Source: JAIPAN01 sp040403555 (GTDB lineage Bacteria; Bacteroidota; Bacteroidia; Sphingobacteriales; Sphingobacteriaceae). From it: a stretch of DNA of 64,000 nt. A model generated the notes under the pieces. The model was not told the origin of the DNA. It was given only the letters and a program-made list of their open reading frames with translations, and searched no databases. This document shows, piece by piece, positions 36,918 to 44,997 of this stretch. Location of the stretch: positions 372,001-436,000 of the forward strand of contig JBBAKN010000002.1 in the NCBI GenBank assembly GCA_040403555.1, read 5' to 3'. Both the position numbers and the translations under genes were made by a program. How positions within the stretch are numbered: position 1 is the stretch's first letter; each line of letters opens with the position of its first letter.

Positions 36918-38261
36918 ATGTTTCAGAACCTACAAGATAAATTAGATAGAGCCTTTAAAGTACTTAAAGGGCAGGGTACCATTACCGAAATAAACGTGGC
37001 CGAAACCATGAAAGAGATTCGGAAAGCCTTGTTAGATGCCGACGTAAATTATAAAACCGCCAAAACCTTTACCGATGAGGTAAAGGAAAAAGCATTGGGA
37101 CAGCAGGTGCTAACCGCCGTATCGCCGGGGCAATTGCTTACCAAAATTATGAACGATGAGCTTACCCAGCTCATGGGTGGTGAAGCTACCGAACTAAATC
37201 TAAGTGCCAACCCGAGTATTATTTTAATTGCTGGATTAAACGGTGCGGGTAAAACTACCTTCTCGGCAAAATTGGCTAATTTCTTAAAAAGCCAAAAAGG
37301 TAAAAAACCCTTATTAATAGCTGCCGACGTGTATCGCCCAGCCGCTATTGACCAATTGGAAATTTTAGGCGAACAAACGGGCGTAGCAGTATACACCGAC
37401 AAAGAATCTAAAGATCCCATTGCCATAGCCATTGCCGGAATTGCCGAAGCCAAAAAGAATGGCAATAACGTGGTAATTGTAGATACCGCCGGCCGATTAG
37501 CTATTGACGAAGAAATGATGAATGAGATTGCCGCAGTAAAAGCAGCTACGCAACCTCACGAAATTTTATTTGTAGTAGATGCCATGACCGGGCAAGATGC
37601 CGTAAATACCGCCAAAGCCTTTAACGACCGCCTCGATTTTACGGGTGTGGTGTTAACCAAATTAGATGGCGATACCCGAGGTGGTGCAGCACTATCGGTT
37701 AAATCGGTAGTAAACAAACCGATAAAATTTATTGGTACCGGCGAAAAAATGGAAGCACTGGATGTGTTTCACCCCGACCGAATGGCTTCCCGTATTTTGG
37801 GCATGGGCGACGTGATCTCTTTGGTAGAGCGTGCGCAAATGTCTTTCGATGAGAAAGAACAAGCCGAGCTACAAAAGAAAATTCGCAAAAACACCTTCGA
37901 TTTTAATGATTTCTTGAACCAAATTCAGCAAATCAAAAAAATGGGCAACATGAAAGACGTGATGGGCATGATACCAGGTGTGGGCAAAGCCATAAAAGAT
38001 GTAGATATTGACGACGATGCCTTTACACCGGTAGAAGCCATTATTCGTTCCATGACACCCTATGAGCGTGAAAACCCCGATAGCATTGTGACTAGCCGAC
38101 GCAACCGCATTGCCAAAGGATCGGGTACAAACATTACCGAAGTAAACAAACTCATTAAACAGTTTGAAGATATGCGCAAGGTGATGAAACAATTTTCTAA
38201 CCCGGCGGCCGCAGCCAAAATGATGCGCAACATGCCACAAATGCCGGGCATGAAACGCTAA
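36918..38261 (+). CDS. ffh: Signal recognition particle protein (SRP54)
   Basis: This 447-residue GTPase binds 4.5S RNA and the signal sequences of nascent membrane proteins and delivers them to FtsY. An N domain (1-95) precedes the G domain with GLNGAGKTT at 106-114, DTAGRLAIDEEMM, TKLDGDTRGGAAL and GTGEKMEALDVF. The methionine-rich M domain follows (about 305-447: MGNMKDVMGMIPG, SRRNRIAKGSG for RNA binding, MMRNMPQMPGM). Its stop is followed by a hairpin that runs up to the comM start. Confidence 0.97.
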   Translation: MFQNLQDKLDRAFKVLKGQGTITEINVAETMKEIRKALLDADVNYKTAKTFTDEVKEKALGQQVLTAVSPGQLLTKIMNDELTQLMGGEATELNLSANPSIILIAGLNGAGKTTFSAKLANFLKSQKGKKPLLIAADVYRPAAIDQLEILGEQTGVAVYTDKESKDPIAIAIAGIAEAKKNGNNVVIVDTAGRLAIDEEMMNEIAAVKAATQPHEILFVVDAMTGQDAVNTAKAFNDRLDFTGVVLTKLDGDTRGGAALSVKSVVNKPIKFIGTGEKMEALDVFHPDRMASRILGMGDVISLVERAQMSFDEKEQAELQKKIRKNTFDFNDFLNQIQQIKKMGNMKDVMGMIPGVGKAIKDVDIDDDAFTPVEAIIRSMTPYERENPDSIVTSRRNRIAKGSGTNITEVNKLIKQFEDMRKVMKQFSNPAAAAKMMRNMPQMPGMKR

Positions 38262-38283
38262 ATATTCGTTTTCGAACAATAAA

Positions 38284-38320
38284 TAAAAACCATTTTAGTT
38301 TATACTTAAATGGTTTTTTT
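38284..38320 (+). terminator. Terminator of ffh directly abutting comM
   Basis: AAAAACCATTT (38285-38295) pairs with AAATGGTTTTT (38308-38318), and the T-run ends at 38320. The next three bases are the comM start codon, so the terminator occupies the whole leader of comM. Confidence 0.65.
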
Positions 38321-39859
38321 ATGCTCGTAAAAACCTTCGGAAGTGCGGTCTTTGGTATCGAAGCCTTGGCCATTACTATAGAAGTAAACATCAGTGCCGG
38401 CACCCAATATTATATGGTGGGCCTGCCCGATAATGCCGTAAAAGAAAGTTTGCATCGGGTAGAAAGCGCCATTCACAGTGCGGGCTTTCGCATGCCCCGA
38501 CAAAAAATTGTAGTCAATTTGGCGCCTGCCGATTTACGCAAAGAGGGTTCTGCTTACGATTTAGCCATTGCCATGGGCATCTTGGCGGCTTCGGGACAAA
38601 TTCAATCGGAACAGCTTTCTAATTACCTTTTAATGGGCGAACTATCTTTAGATGGAACTGTGCAGGCGATAAAAGGCGCCCTGCCGATTGCTATACAAGC
38701 CAAAAAAGATGGCTTTACCGGTTTATTTTTACCCAAAGCGCAAGCCCGAGAGGCCGCCATTGTTGCCGGCTTAGCGGTATATGGACTAGAAAACCTAAAA
38801 GAGTTGGCCAATTTTTTCAACGGCACCTTTCAGCCGGAACAAACCACAGTAAACACCCGAGAAGAATTTCTTAAAAACATAAACAGTTACGAGAGCGATT
38901 TCTCGGATGTAAAAGGACAAGAAAATATTAAACGGGCACTAGAGATTGCCGCAGCCGGCGGGCACAATGTCATTCTTATTGGTCCACCCGGAGCTGGAAA
39001 AACCATGTTGGCCAAACGCCTACCTACCATTTTACCACCACTCAATTTGCAAGAGGCTTTAGAAACCACCAAAATTCACTCGGTGGCGGGTAAACTTTCT
39101 GCTAGCGATGCACTCATGACCGTTCGGCCATTCCGATCACCCCACCACACCGTGAGCGACGTGGCTTTGGTGGGTGGCGGTATGCATCCACAACCCGGCG
39201 AAATATCTTTGGCCCACAATGGCGTGTTATTTTTAGATGAATTGCCCGAATTTAAACGCACCGTTTTAGAGGTGATGCGCCAACCCCTCGAAGAACGGAA
39301 GGTGAACATTTCTAGAGCCCGATTTTCGGTAGACTACCCGGCAAGTTTTATGTTGGTAGCCTCTATGAATCCTTGCCCCTGCGGGTTTTACAATCATCCC
39401 GAAAAGGAATGTATTTGCGGACCTGGCTTGGTACAAAAATACCTCAGCCGCATATCGGGACCACTTTTAGACCGCATTGATTTGCATGTGGAGGTAACGC
39501 CAGTCAATTTTTCGGAACTTTCTTCCGAACGTAGCAGCGAAAAAAGTGAAGAAATTAGAGAGCGTGTAATACAGGCACGAGCGCTCCAACACGAGCGCTT
39601 TAAAAACAAAAAAGAGGTGCATTGCAATGCCCAAATGAGCCCGCAAACGGTACGGAATTTGTGTAAAATTGATGCCGCGGGACAAACCCTCCTGAAACAA
39701 GCTATGGAAAAACTCGGCCTCTCGGCCCGAGCCTACGACCGCATTTTAAAAGTAGCCCGCACCATTGCCGATTTAGCGCATAGCGAAGAAATTGCCCTCG
39801 AACATTTAGCCGAAGCCATCCATTACCGCAGTTTAGATAGAGAAGGTTGGGCGGGGTGA
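38321..39859 (+). CDS. comM: YifB/ComM family Mg-chelatase-like AAA+ ATPase
   Basis: This 512-residue protein has an N-terminal ChlI-like domain (1-170: MLVKTFGSAVFGIEALAITIE). An AAA+ core carries Walker A GPPGAGKT at 221-228, Walker B GVLFLDELPEF and a sensor segment SFMLVASMNPCPCGFY. The C-terminal domain has CKIDAAGQTLLKQAMEKLGLSARAYDRILKVARTI-type helices. ComM is a hexameric helicase that promotes branch migration during natural transformation; YifB homologues are widespread. The start matches the family N-terminus despite lacking any leader after the T-run. Confidence 0.93.
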   Translation: MLVKTFGSAVFGIEALAITIEVNISAGTQYYMVGLPDNAVKESLHRVESAIHSAGFRMPRQKIVVNLAPADLRKEGSAYDLAIAMGILAASGQIQSEQLSNYLLMGELSLDGTVQAIKGALPIAIQAKKDGFTGLFLPKAQAREAAIVAGLAVYGLENLKELANFFNGTFQPEQTTVNTREEFLKNINSYESDFSDVKGQENIKRALEIAAAGGHNVILIGPPGAGKTMLAKRLPTILPPLNLQEALETTKIHSVAGKLSASDALMTVRPFRSPHHTVSDVALVGGGMHPQPGEISLAHNGVLFLDELPEFKRTVLEVMRQPLEERKVNISRARFSVDYPASFMLVASMNPCPCGFYNHPEKECICGPGLVQKYLSRISGPLLDRIDLHVEVTPVNFSELSSERSSEKSEEIRERVIQARALQHERFKNKKEVHCNAQMSPQTVRNLCKIDAAGQTLLKQAMEKLGLSARAYDRILKVARTIADLAHSEEIALEHLAEAIHYRSLDREGWAG

Positions 39860-39863
39860 TTAA

Positions 39864-40301
39864 TTATTTAGTAAAATACTCTGTTTGTGTATAGAGTCTA
39901 CCTACACCATTATTCCATTGATATTGTAATACTAAGGCTGAATTGGTAAAAGTGAGAATTGTATAAGTATTGGAAACTGGGCTAAAGGTACCCGTTCCAC
40001 TTGTCCAATTCACCTGTAGGTGAGTATCGTCTGTTTTAGTCCAAGTACCGTTAGCGGTAGAAACAGCTTGACCAGTTTCGGAGATATAAGCATACGCTTG
40101 GTTATTGGTCTTTAGCTCCAGATAGGAGTTACCAGATAGAGGATAATTATTAAAACTATTATTAAAATGATCGAGTACTGTGTATGATGCATAAAACCAC
40201 TTACCTGTAAGTGTTTTCTCTGGGGTGCTATCTGATTTAGAACAGGCGCCTAAAAAAACAAGGGCTATTCCTAAAAAAAAGACTGTTTTAAAAAATTTCA
40301 T
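39864..40301 (-). CDS. Small lipocalin-like lipoprotein
   Basis: This 145-residue lipoprotein has a signal ending FLGAC and then SKSDSTPEKT. The body LTGKWFYASYTVLD, LELKTNNQAYAY, GTWTKTDDTHLQV and YTILTFTNSALVLQY looks like the short beta-barrel/lipocalin-like domain found in many Bacteroidota lipoproteins. No ligand can be named. It converges on comM with a 4-bp gap. Confidence 0.7.
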   Translation of the reverse strand: MKFFKTVFFLGIALVFLGACSKSDSTPEKTLTGKWFYASYTVLDHFNNSFNNYPLSGNSYLELKTNNQAYAYISETGQAVSTANGTWTKTDDTHLQVNWTSGTGTFSPVSNTYTILTFTNSALVLQYQWNNGVGRLYTQTEYFTK

Positions 40302-40374
40302 GTGGTCTATTTTATTGTTTTAATTAAAGTTGGCCATTTTTCATTAAATATGAAAAGTAGCCCTAAATTAGTGC

Positions 40375-41019
40375 ATGATTAAAAAGCTATTCGCCATTCT
40401 AGTTATTGGCTTGTCTTTCAGTTCCTGCCAAGCCCAACCTAAAAAAAATCAACCGAATCGGGCAGTTTCTTTGGTGGCCCCCAAAGGCAAAGCCGTGGCT
40501 GCTTTTGCCGAGGGTTGTTTTTGGTGTTCGGAACATATTTACGAATCGGTAGCGGGTATAGATTCTGCCATTGCGGGATATTCTGGTGGAAACACCGCGA
40601 ACCCAACATACGAAGAGGTATGCTCAGAAACTACCGGCCATGCCGAATCGGTATTGATTTATTACAACCCAAAAATTATCAGCTATAAAGGATTGATTAA
40701 AGTGTTTTTCACCTCCCACGATCCTACTACGCTCAACCGTCAAGGTCCAGATGAAGGAAGTTCGTACCGCAGTGTGATATTTTATCAGAACGAAACAGAA
40801 AAAATGCTGGCTAAACAGGCGCTAAGCGATTTAACCCTGCGTGGCGCATTTAAGCGCCCCGTTGTAACCGAGCTACTCCCGCTAAAAACATTTTGGCGTG
40901 CAGAAGAATACCATCAAGATTTTATTAAAAAAAATCCAAACCAACCTTACGTAAAAGGAGTATCTATGCCTAGGTTTGAGCAGTTTAAAAAAAGCTATAA
41001 ACCCAGCAAGAACAAGTAA
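40375..41019 (+). CDS. msrA: Peptide-methionine (S)-S-oxide reductase, exported
   Basis: This 214-residue enzyme repairs the S-epimer of oxidised methionine. An N-terminal lipoprotein-type signal (LSFSSC) places it in the envelope. The catalytic cysteine is in AEGCFWC, where the usual glycine after GCFW is replaced by a second cysteine. Other motifs are SGGNTANPTYEEVCSETTGHAES, FTSHDPTTLNRQGPDEGSSYRS and FWRAEEYHQDF. The M16 peptidase start follows 4 bp later, so the two are likely an operon. Confidence 0.95.
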   Translation: MIKKLFAILVIGLSFSSCQAQPKKNQPNRAVSLVAPKGKAVAAFAEGCFWCSEHIYESVAGIDSAIAGYSGGNTANPTYEEVCSETTGHAESVLIYYNPKIISYKGLIKVFFTSHDPTTLNRQGPDEGSSYRSVIFYQNETEKMLAKQALSDLTLRGAFKRPVVTELLPLKTFWRAEEYHQDFIKKNPNQPYVKGVSMPRFEQFKKSYKPSKNK

Positions 41020-41023
41020 ACGC

Positions 41024-42256
41024 ATGGACCATTACGTATTCAGCTTAGCCAACGGTATTCGGGTTGTGGTAAAATCGGGAAACACCGAAGTGGCCCATGC
41101 CTGTTTATTGGTGCACAGCGGTAGCCGCGATGAAGGCGAAGGAAAAGATGGCTTGGCGCACCTCATTGAACATTTATTATTTAAGCGCACCGAGCGCCGA
41201 AGCACCAACCAAATACTTAACCGATTGGAAGTGGTGGGTGGCGATTTAAATGCCTATACCACCAAAGAGTATACTTGCATTCATGCTTCTTTTTTACGAC
41301 CACATTTAGAGCGTGCTTTAGATTTGTTTGAAGATGTAATTTTTCATTCCACCTTTCCGGAAGAGGAATTGGTAAAAGAAAAGAGCGTTATTTTAGACGA
41401 AATTGCCTCCTATTTAGACCAACCCGAAGAGGCCATACAAGATGATTTTGAAGAACTCATTTTTGCCAACCATCCGCTAGGCAGAAATATTTTAGGCACT
41501 CCCGATACGGTAAGCGCCCTGCAACAAAAAGATATTAAAGAATACTTGGCCAAAAACTACCGCACCAACGAAATGGCCATTGGCATTATTGGTAATTTCG
41601 ACCTAAAAAAAGTAGAGGCGCTGGTAAACAAAATTTTTGGAGCCATTCCCGCCAATAGCTCGGCAAGCAAGCGTACTAAACCCGTGGTAAACCCGGCAAC
41701 AAGCAAACGCTTGGCCAAACCCATTAACCAAAGCCACGTACTCTTAGGCATCCAGGCTTATTCTGCACACAGTCCAAAACGTGAGGGCTTGCTTTTACTA
41801 AACAATTTATTGGGTGGTATGGGTATGAGCTCTCGGTTAAATCTAGAAATTCGCGAAAAATACGGCATTGCCTACACCATAGAATCGAGTTACATTCCCT
41901 TAAGCGATACCGGCTTATTCACTATTTATTTAGGCACCGACCCTGAAAAAGTAGACAAAGCCCTAAAATTAGTTAGTAAGGAGTTGAAAAAACTTCGGGA
42001 TAATTCCCTAGGCATTTTGGCATTGCACCAAGCGAAGCAAAAATTTATGGGACAAATTGCCTTAGCCGAAGAGGGCAGATTAAGCTTGCTTATTTCGCTT
42101 TGTAAAAGTGTATTGGATTATGGCATGGCCGATTCTTTAGAGCAAGTGTTTGCCAAAATAGAACGTATTGAAGCTGCTCAACTGCTAGAAATTGCCAACG
42201 AAATCTTTGAGCCTGCCAACTTAAGCAGCCTTATTTTTGAACCCCAAGAGTTCTAA
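41024..42256 (+). CDS. M16 family zinc peptidase (pitrilysin-like)
   Basis: This 410-residue protein starts at 41024 (MDHYVFSLANGIRVVVK); an upstream in-frame ATG overlaps msrA. The inverted zinc motif HLIEH lies in GLAHLIEHLLFKRT. A downstream glutamate is in the EKSVILDEIASYLD region, and the second M16 half has MGMSSRLNLEIREKYGIAYTIESSY. It is a cytoplasmic or periplasmic peptidase of the YmxG/processing-peptidase branch; no signal peptide is seen. It forms a unit with msrA. Confidence 0.93.
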   Translation: MDHYVFSLANGIRVVVKSGNTEVAHACLLVHSGSRDEGEGKDGLAHLIEHLLFKRTERRSTNQILNRLEVVGGDLNAYTTKEYTCIHASFLRPHLERALDLFEDVIFHSTFPEEELVKEKSVILDEIASYLDQPEEAIQDDFEELIFANHPLGRNILGTPDTVSALQQKDIKEYLAKNYRTNEMAIGIIGNFDLKKVEALVNKIFGAIPANSSASKRTKPVVNPATSKRLAKPINQSHVLLGIQAYSAHSPKREGLLLLNNLLGGMGMSSRLNLEIREKYGIAYTIESSYIPLSDTGLFTIYLGTDPEKVDKALKLVSKELKKLRDNSLGILALHQAKQKFMGQIALAEEGRLSLLISLCKSVLDYGMADSLEQVFAKIERIEAAQLLEIANEIFEPANLSSLIFEPQEF

Positions 42257-42267
42257 ACCCAAATTTG

Positions 42268-42275
42268 TACCTTTG
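42268..42275 (+). promoter_or_regulatory. -7 promoter box 4 nt before def
   Basis: TACCTTTG, a perfect TAnnTTTG match, is separated from the def ATG (42280) by TGTA. This is the same box and the same spacing as at 31360-31367. A -33 TTTG was not found. Confidence 0.45.
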
Positions 42276-42279
42276 TGTA

Positions 42280-42849
42280 ATGAAATTGCCCATTTTAGCC
42301 TACGGAGATCCGGTATTAAAAAAAGTAGCCGGTATAATTGGTCCAGATTATCCCAATATCGATACCCTTATTGCCAACATGTTTGAAACCATGTACCATG
42401 CACAGGGTGTGGGTTTGGCTGCTCCACAAGTGGGCTTATCTATCCGCTTATTTGTTATTGATGGATCGCCTTTTGAAGAAGATGATGCCCAATTAAAGGG
42501 CTTTAAAAAAGTGTTTTTAAATGCGCAAATTACCGAAGAAAGTGGCGATAAATGGGCTTTTAACGAGGGTTGTTTGAGTATTCCAGATATTCGGGAAGAT
42601 GTAAGCCGCCACCAGCACCTGCACATTCGCTACCAAGACGAAAACTGGAAATGGCATGAAGAACGTTATTATGGATTAGCCGCCAGGGTAATTCAACATG
42701 AATACGACCACATTGATGGGAAATTACTCACCGATAGGCTGAGCCCTTTACGCAAAGCGATGTTAAAAAATCGTTTAGAATCCATCAGTAAAGGAATGGT
42801 GAAAGTAGATTACAAAATGAAATTTCCGAATCTGAAAAAAGGGCGTTAG
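42280..42849 (+). CDS. def: Peptide deformylase
   Basis: This enzyme removes the N-formyl group from new proteins. The start at 42280 gives 189 residues beginning MKLPILAYGDPVLKK; five upstream in-frame residues overlap the promoter box. The three PDF motifs are present: GVGLAAPQVG, NEGCLSIPDI with the metal-binding Cys, and VIQHEYDHIDG with the two histidines and the catalytic Glu. It overlaps the end of the convergent gene by 4 bp. Confidence 0.97.
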   Translation: MKLPILAYGDPVLKKVAGIIGPDYPNIDTLIANMFETMYHAQGVGLAAPQVGLSIRLFVIDGSPFEEDDAQLKGFKKVFLNAQITEESGDKWAFNEGCLSIPDIREDVSRHQHLHIRYQDENWKWHEERYYGLAARVIQHEYDHIDGKLLTDRLSPLRKAMLKNRLESISKGMVKVDYKMKFPNLKKGR

Positions 42850-43487
42850 TTCTTATCCCGCTCTTTATCGCCCTTGAATATTTGTTGCATAAATTGCGCC
42901 CAAGCAAAAGGGTTCAGCAATGGGTTCGCTCCTCGGGGGTTGATGTTTTTATTCATCATAGAAAAGTGCATGTTTTGGTAATTCATAGATTGAATTTCTT
43001 GCCCATCTCTAGCAAGGGTGCCTGCTAAAGCCATGATACTGGTTCTAGACACATTCTTTTTGGCAATTTCTAAGTCATCATCTGCATATTTCATGGTCAA
43101 AAACTCTTTTTTGAATTCATCTTCGCTGGCCCAAGGATATACCCTAACCATGGGCAAACTGATAATTTCTTGTTTCATCTTTACCAAAACAGTGTATTTA
43201 TCATCGGGCAAGCTGGTGGGAATAATTACTTGCTGTTTACCAAAGCCTACGGCACTAAATTGTAGCGTATCGCCTTCGTGTACCACAAAAGAAAAATAGC
43301 CTTTATAATTGGCTATGTAACTTAGTTTATCGTTTAGGGTTTTATTAGAAATAGATACGTAAGGAACAGCCGTATTGCTATCTCGGTTTAGGGTTACTCC
43401 AGAAAACTGCACTAGCTTTTGAGCAGGTTTTTGTGCAAAAACCGCTGTGCTAAATAACAAAAGACCAATGAGTAAACGAAACTTCAT
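42846..43487 (-). CDS. Exported CarboxypepD_reg-like domain protein
   Basis: This 213-residue protein has a signal peptide ending AVFAQ. A carboxypeptidase-regulatory-like sandwich follows (about residues 28-105: FSGVTLNRDSNTAVPYVSI, GYFSFVVHEGDTLQFSAVGF). The C-terminal tail carries EFLTMKYADDDLEIAKKNVSR and an Asn/Pro-rich end. It belongs to a common Bacteroidota envelope family without known function. It lies 45 bp downstream of the NifU-domain gene on the same strand, and may be transcribed with it. Confidence 0.8.
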   Translation of the reverse strand: MKFRLLIGLLLFSTAVFAQKPAQKLVQFSGVTLNRDSNTAVPYVSISNKTLNDKLSYIANYKGYFSFVVHEGDTLQFSAVGFGKQQVIIPTSLPDDKYTVLVKMKQEIISLPMVRVYPWASEDEFKKEFLTMKYADDDLEIAKKNVSRTSIMALAGTLARDGQEIQSMNYQNMHFSMMNKNINPRGANPLLNPFAWAQFMQQIFKGDKERDKN

Positions 43488-43532
43488 GATGCGAAGGTAA
43501 ATATTAATTGCCTAGGGACCTGTTAAATTATG

Positions 43533-43811
43533 TTAATTGGCCGGAGTGGGCAATACCGCATTGGGGTCATTTATATCCGTAAGATTTACTGCCTCTACCG
43601 ATGAAATTTCGGGTACTGCTTTTTTAATAGCCTCTTCAATACCTGCTTTTAGGGTCATAATACTCATGGGGCAAGAGCCACATGCGCCTAACAAACGTAA
43701 CCTCACTACCTTATCGGTAGTAATTTCTTCTACAGATACGTTCCCGCCATCTGCTTCCAAATAAGGGCGAATACTATCTAGGGCTAATTCTACTCGTTGC
43801 AACAATTCCAT
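43533..43811 (-). CDS. NifU C-terminal domain Fe-S scaffold protein
   Basis: This 92-residue NfuA/NifU-C protein consists of the single domain RVELALDSIRPYLEADGGNV..., with the cluster-binding CGSC motif in LLGACGSCPMS. It carries and transfers a [4Fe-4S] cluster. It lies 18 bp after the Mrp-type ATPase gene, and the two together form a small Fe-S assembly operon. Confidence 0.93.
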   Translation of the reverse strand: MELLQRVELALDSIRPYLEADGGNVSVEEITTDKVVRLRLLGACGSCPMSIMTLKAGIEEAIKKAVPEISSVEAVNLTDINDPNAVLPTPAN

Positions 43812-43829
43812 AGTTAAAGATACGTTTTT

Positions 43830-44897
43830 TTAAGCGCCTATCGAAGCGTTTTGAATGGCCACTTGCTGGGCTACCCGGGTTGCTAATGTAGAAAAAGCTG
43901 CTGCCATGGGGTTTTCCGGGTCTAAAATGATGGGTTTTCCTGAATCGCCGGCATCGCTAATGCTTTTTACCAAGGGGATTTCTCCCAAAAATGGAAGATT
44001 AAACTCCGTGGCTAATGCTTGGCCTCCTCCTGTTCCAAAAATATAGTATTTATTGTCCGGCAATTCTGCTGGGGTAAAATACGACATGTTTTCTACCACG
44101 CCCAAAACCGGAACGTTAATGCTATTCATCATAAACATGCCAATACCTCTACGAGCATCGGATAAAGCCACTTGTTGTGGTGTGGTTACGATAAGGGCCC
44201 CGGCAATCGGAAATTTTTGGGTAAGTGTGATGTGAATATCGCCCGTTCCGGGAGGTAAATCGATTACTAAATAATCCAATTCGCCCCAATCGGCATCGTT
44301 TAACAATTGGGTTACCGCGGTAGAAGCCATGGGCCCACGCCACGGCACCGGCTGATTTGGATCAGTAAAGAAACCAATAGATAAGAGCTGAATACCATAT
44401 TTAGTAATGGGCTGAATGCGTGTTTTACCATCTGCGGTTTGGCTAGTTTGTGGTTTTGCACCTTCTAAACCAAACATCATGGGAATAGAAGGACCGTAAA
44501 TATCGGCATCTACTAAACCAACCTTGGCTCCGCTTTGTGCTAATCCAAGAGCCAAATTAACTGCTACAGTAGATTTACCCACACCGCCTTTTCCACTGGC
44601 TACGGCAATAATATTTTTAACTCCCGGAACGCTCGGGTTGGCCTGAGTACTCACATTGGCAGTCATAGTAATGTGAAGGTCTATATTTTTATCGATGAAA
44701 TGGAAAATGGCATTTCTGCAGGCATTCTCAAGCATATCTTTCATGGGACAAGCTGGAGTAGTTAATACCACCGTAAAGCGTAACGTATTTCCTTCAATTT
44801 GTATGTCTTGAATCATACCCAAGGTCACCAAATCTTTTTTTAAGTCTGGATCTTCTACATGACTAAGGGCCTGCAATACCTGTTCTTTACTAATCAT
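43830..44897 (-). CDS. mrp: Mrp/NBP35-type Fe-S cluster carrier ATPase
   Basis: The ATG at 44897 gives 355 residues. An N-terminal MIP18/DUF59 domain (about 1-85: VLQALSHVEDPDLKKDLVTLGM, TTPACPMK) is followed by the P-loop ATPase (deviant Walker A GKGGVGKSTVAVNLA, VDADIYGPSIPMMFG, DLPPGTGDIHIT). The family loads Fe-S clusters onto apoproteins. A longer in-frame start (to 45044) would run into the divergent transglycosylase gene and lacks homology-like sequence. A TATTTTTG box lies 25 bp upstream on this strand. Confidence 0.94.
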   Translation of the reverse strand: MISKEQVLQALSHVEDPDLKKDLVTLGMIQDIQIEGNTLRFTVVLTTPACPMKDMLENACRNAIFHFIDKNIDLHITMTANVSTQANPSVPGVKNIIAVASGKGGVGKSTVAVNLALGLAQSGAKVGLVDADIYGPSIPMMFGLEGAKPQTSQTADGKTRIQPITKYGIQLLSIGFFTDPNQPVPWRGPMASTAVTQLLNDADWGELDYLVIDLPPGTGDIHITLTQKFPIAGALIVTTPQQVALSDARRGIGMFMMNSINVPVLGVVENMSYFTPAELPDNKYYIFGTGGGQALATEFNLPFLGEIPLVKSISDAGDSGKPIILDPENPMAAAFSTLATRVAQQVAIQNASIGA

Positions 44898-44997
44898 ACC
44901 TGTATGGGCTACTAATTTTACCAAAAATACCAATCTATTAGCAGATGTGGTTTTTTTATACGCCTTTTTACAGATATTTGACCTCGAATTAAACACG

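Noticed and set aside
44149..44343. Open frames antisense or in other frames inside mrp, ffh, comM and ftsH
   Set aside because: They overlap well-conserved enzyme genes and show no independent coding features.
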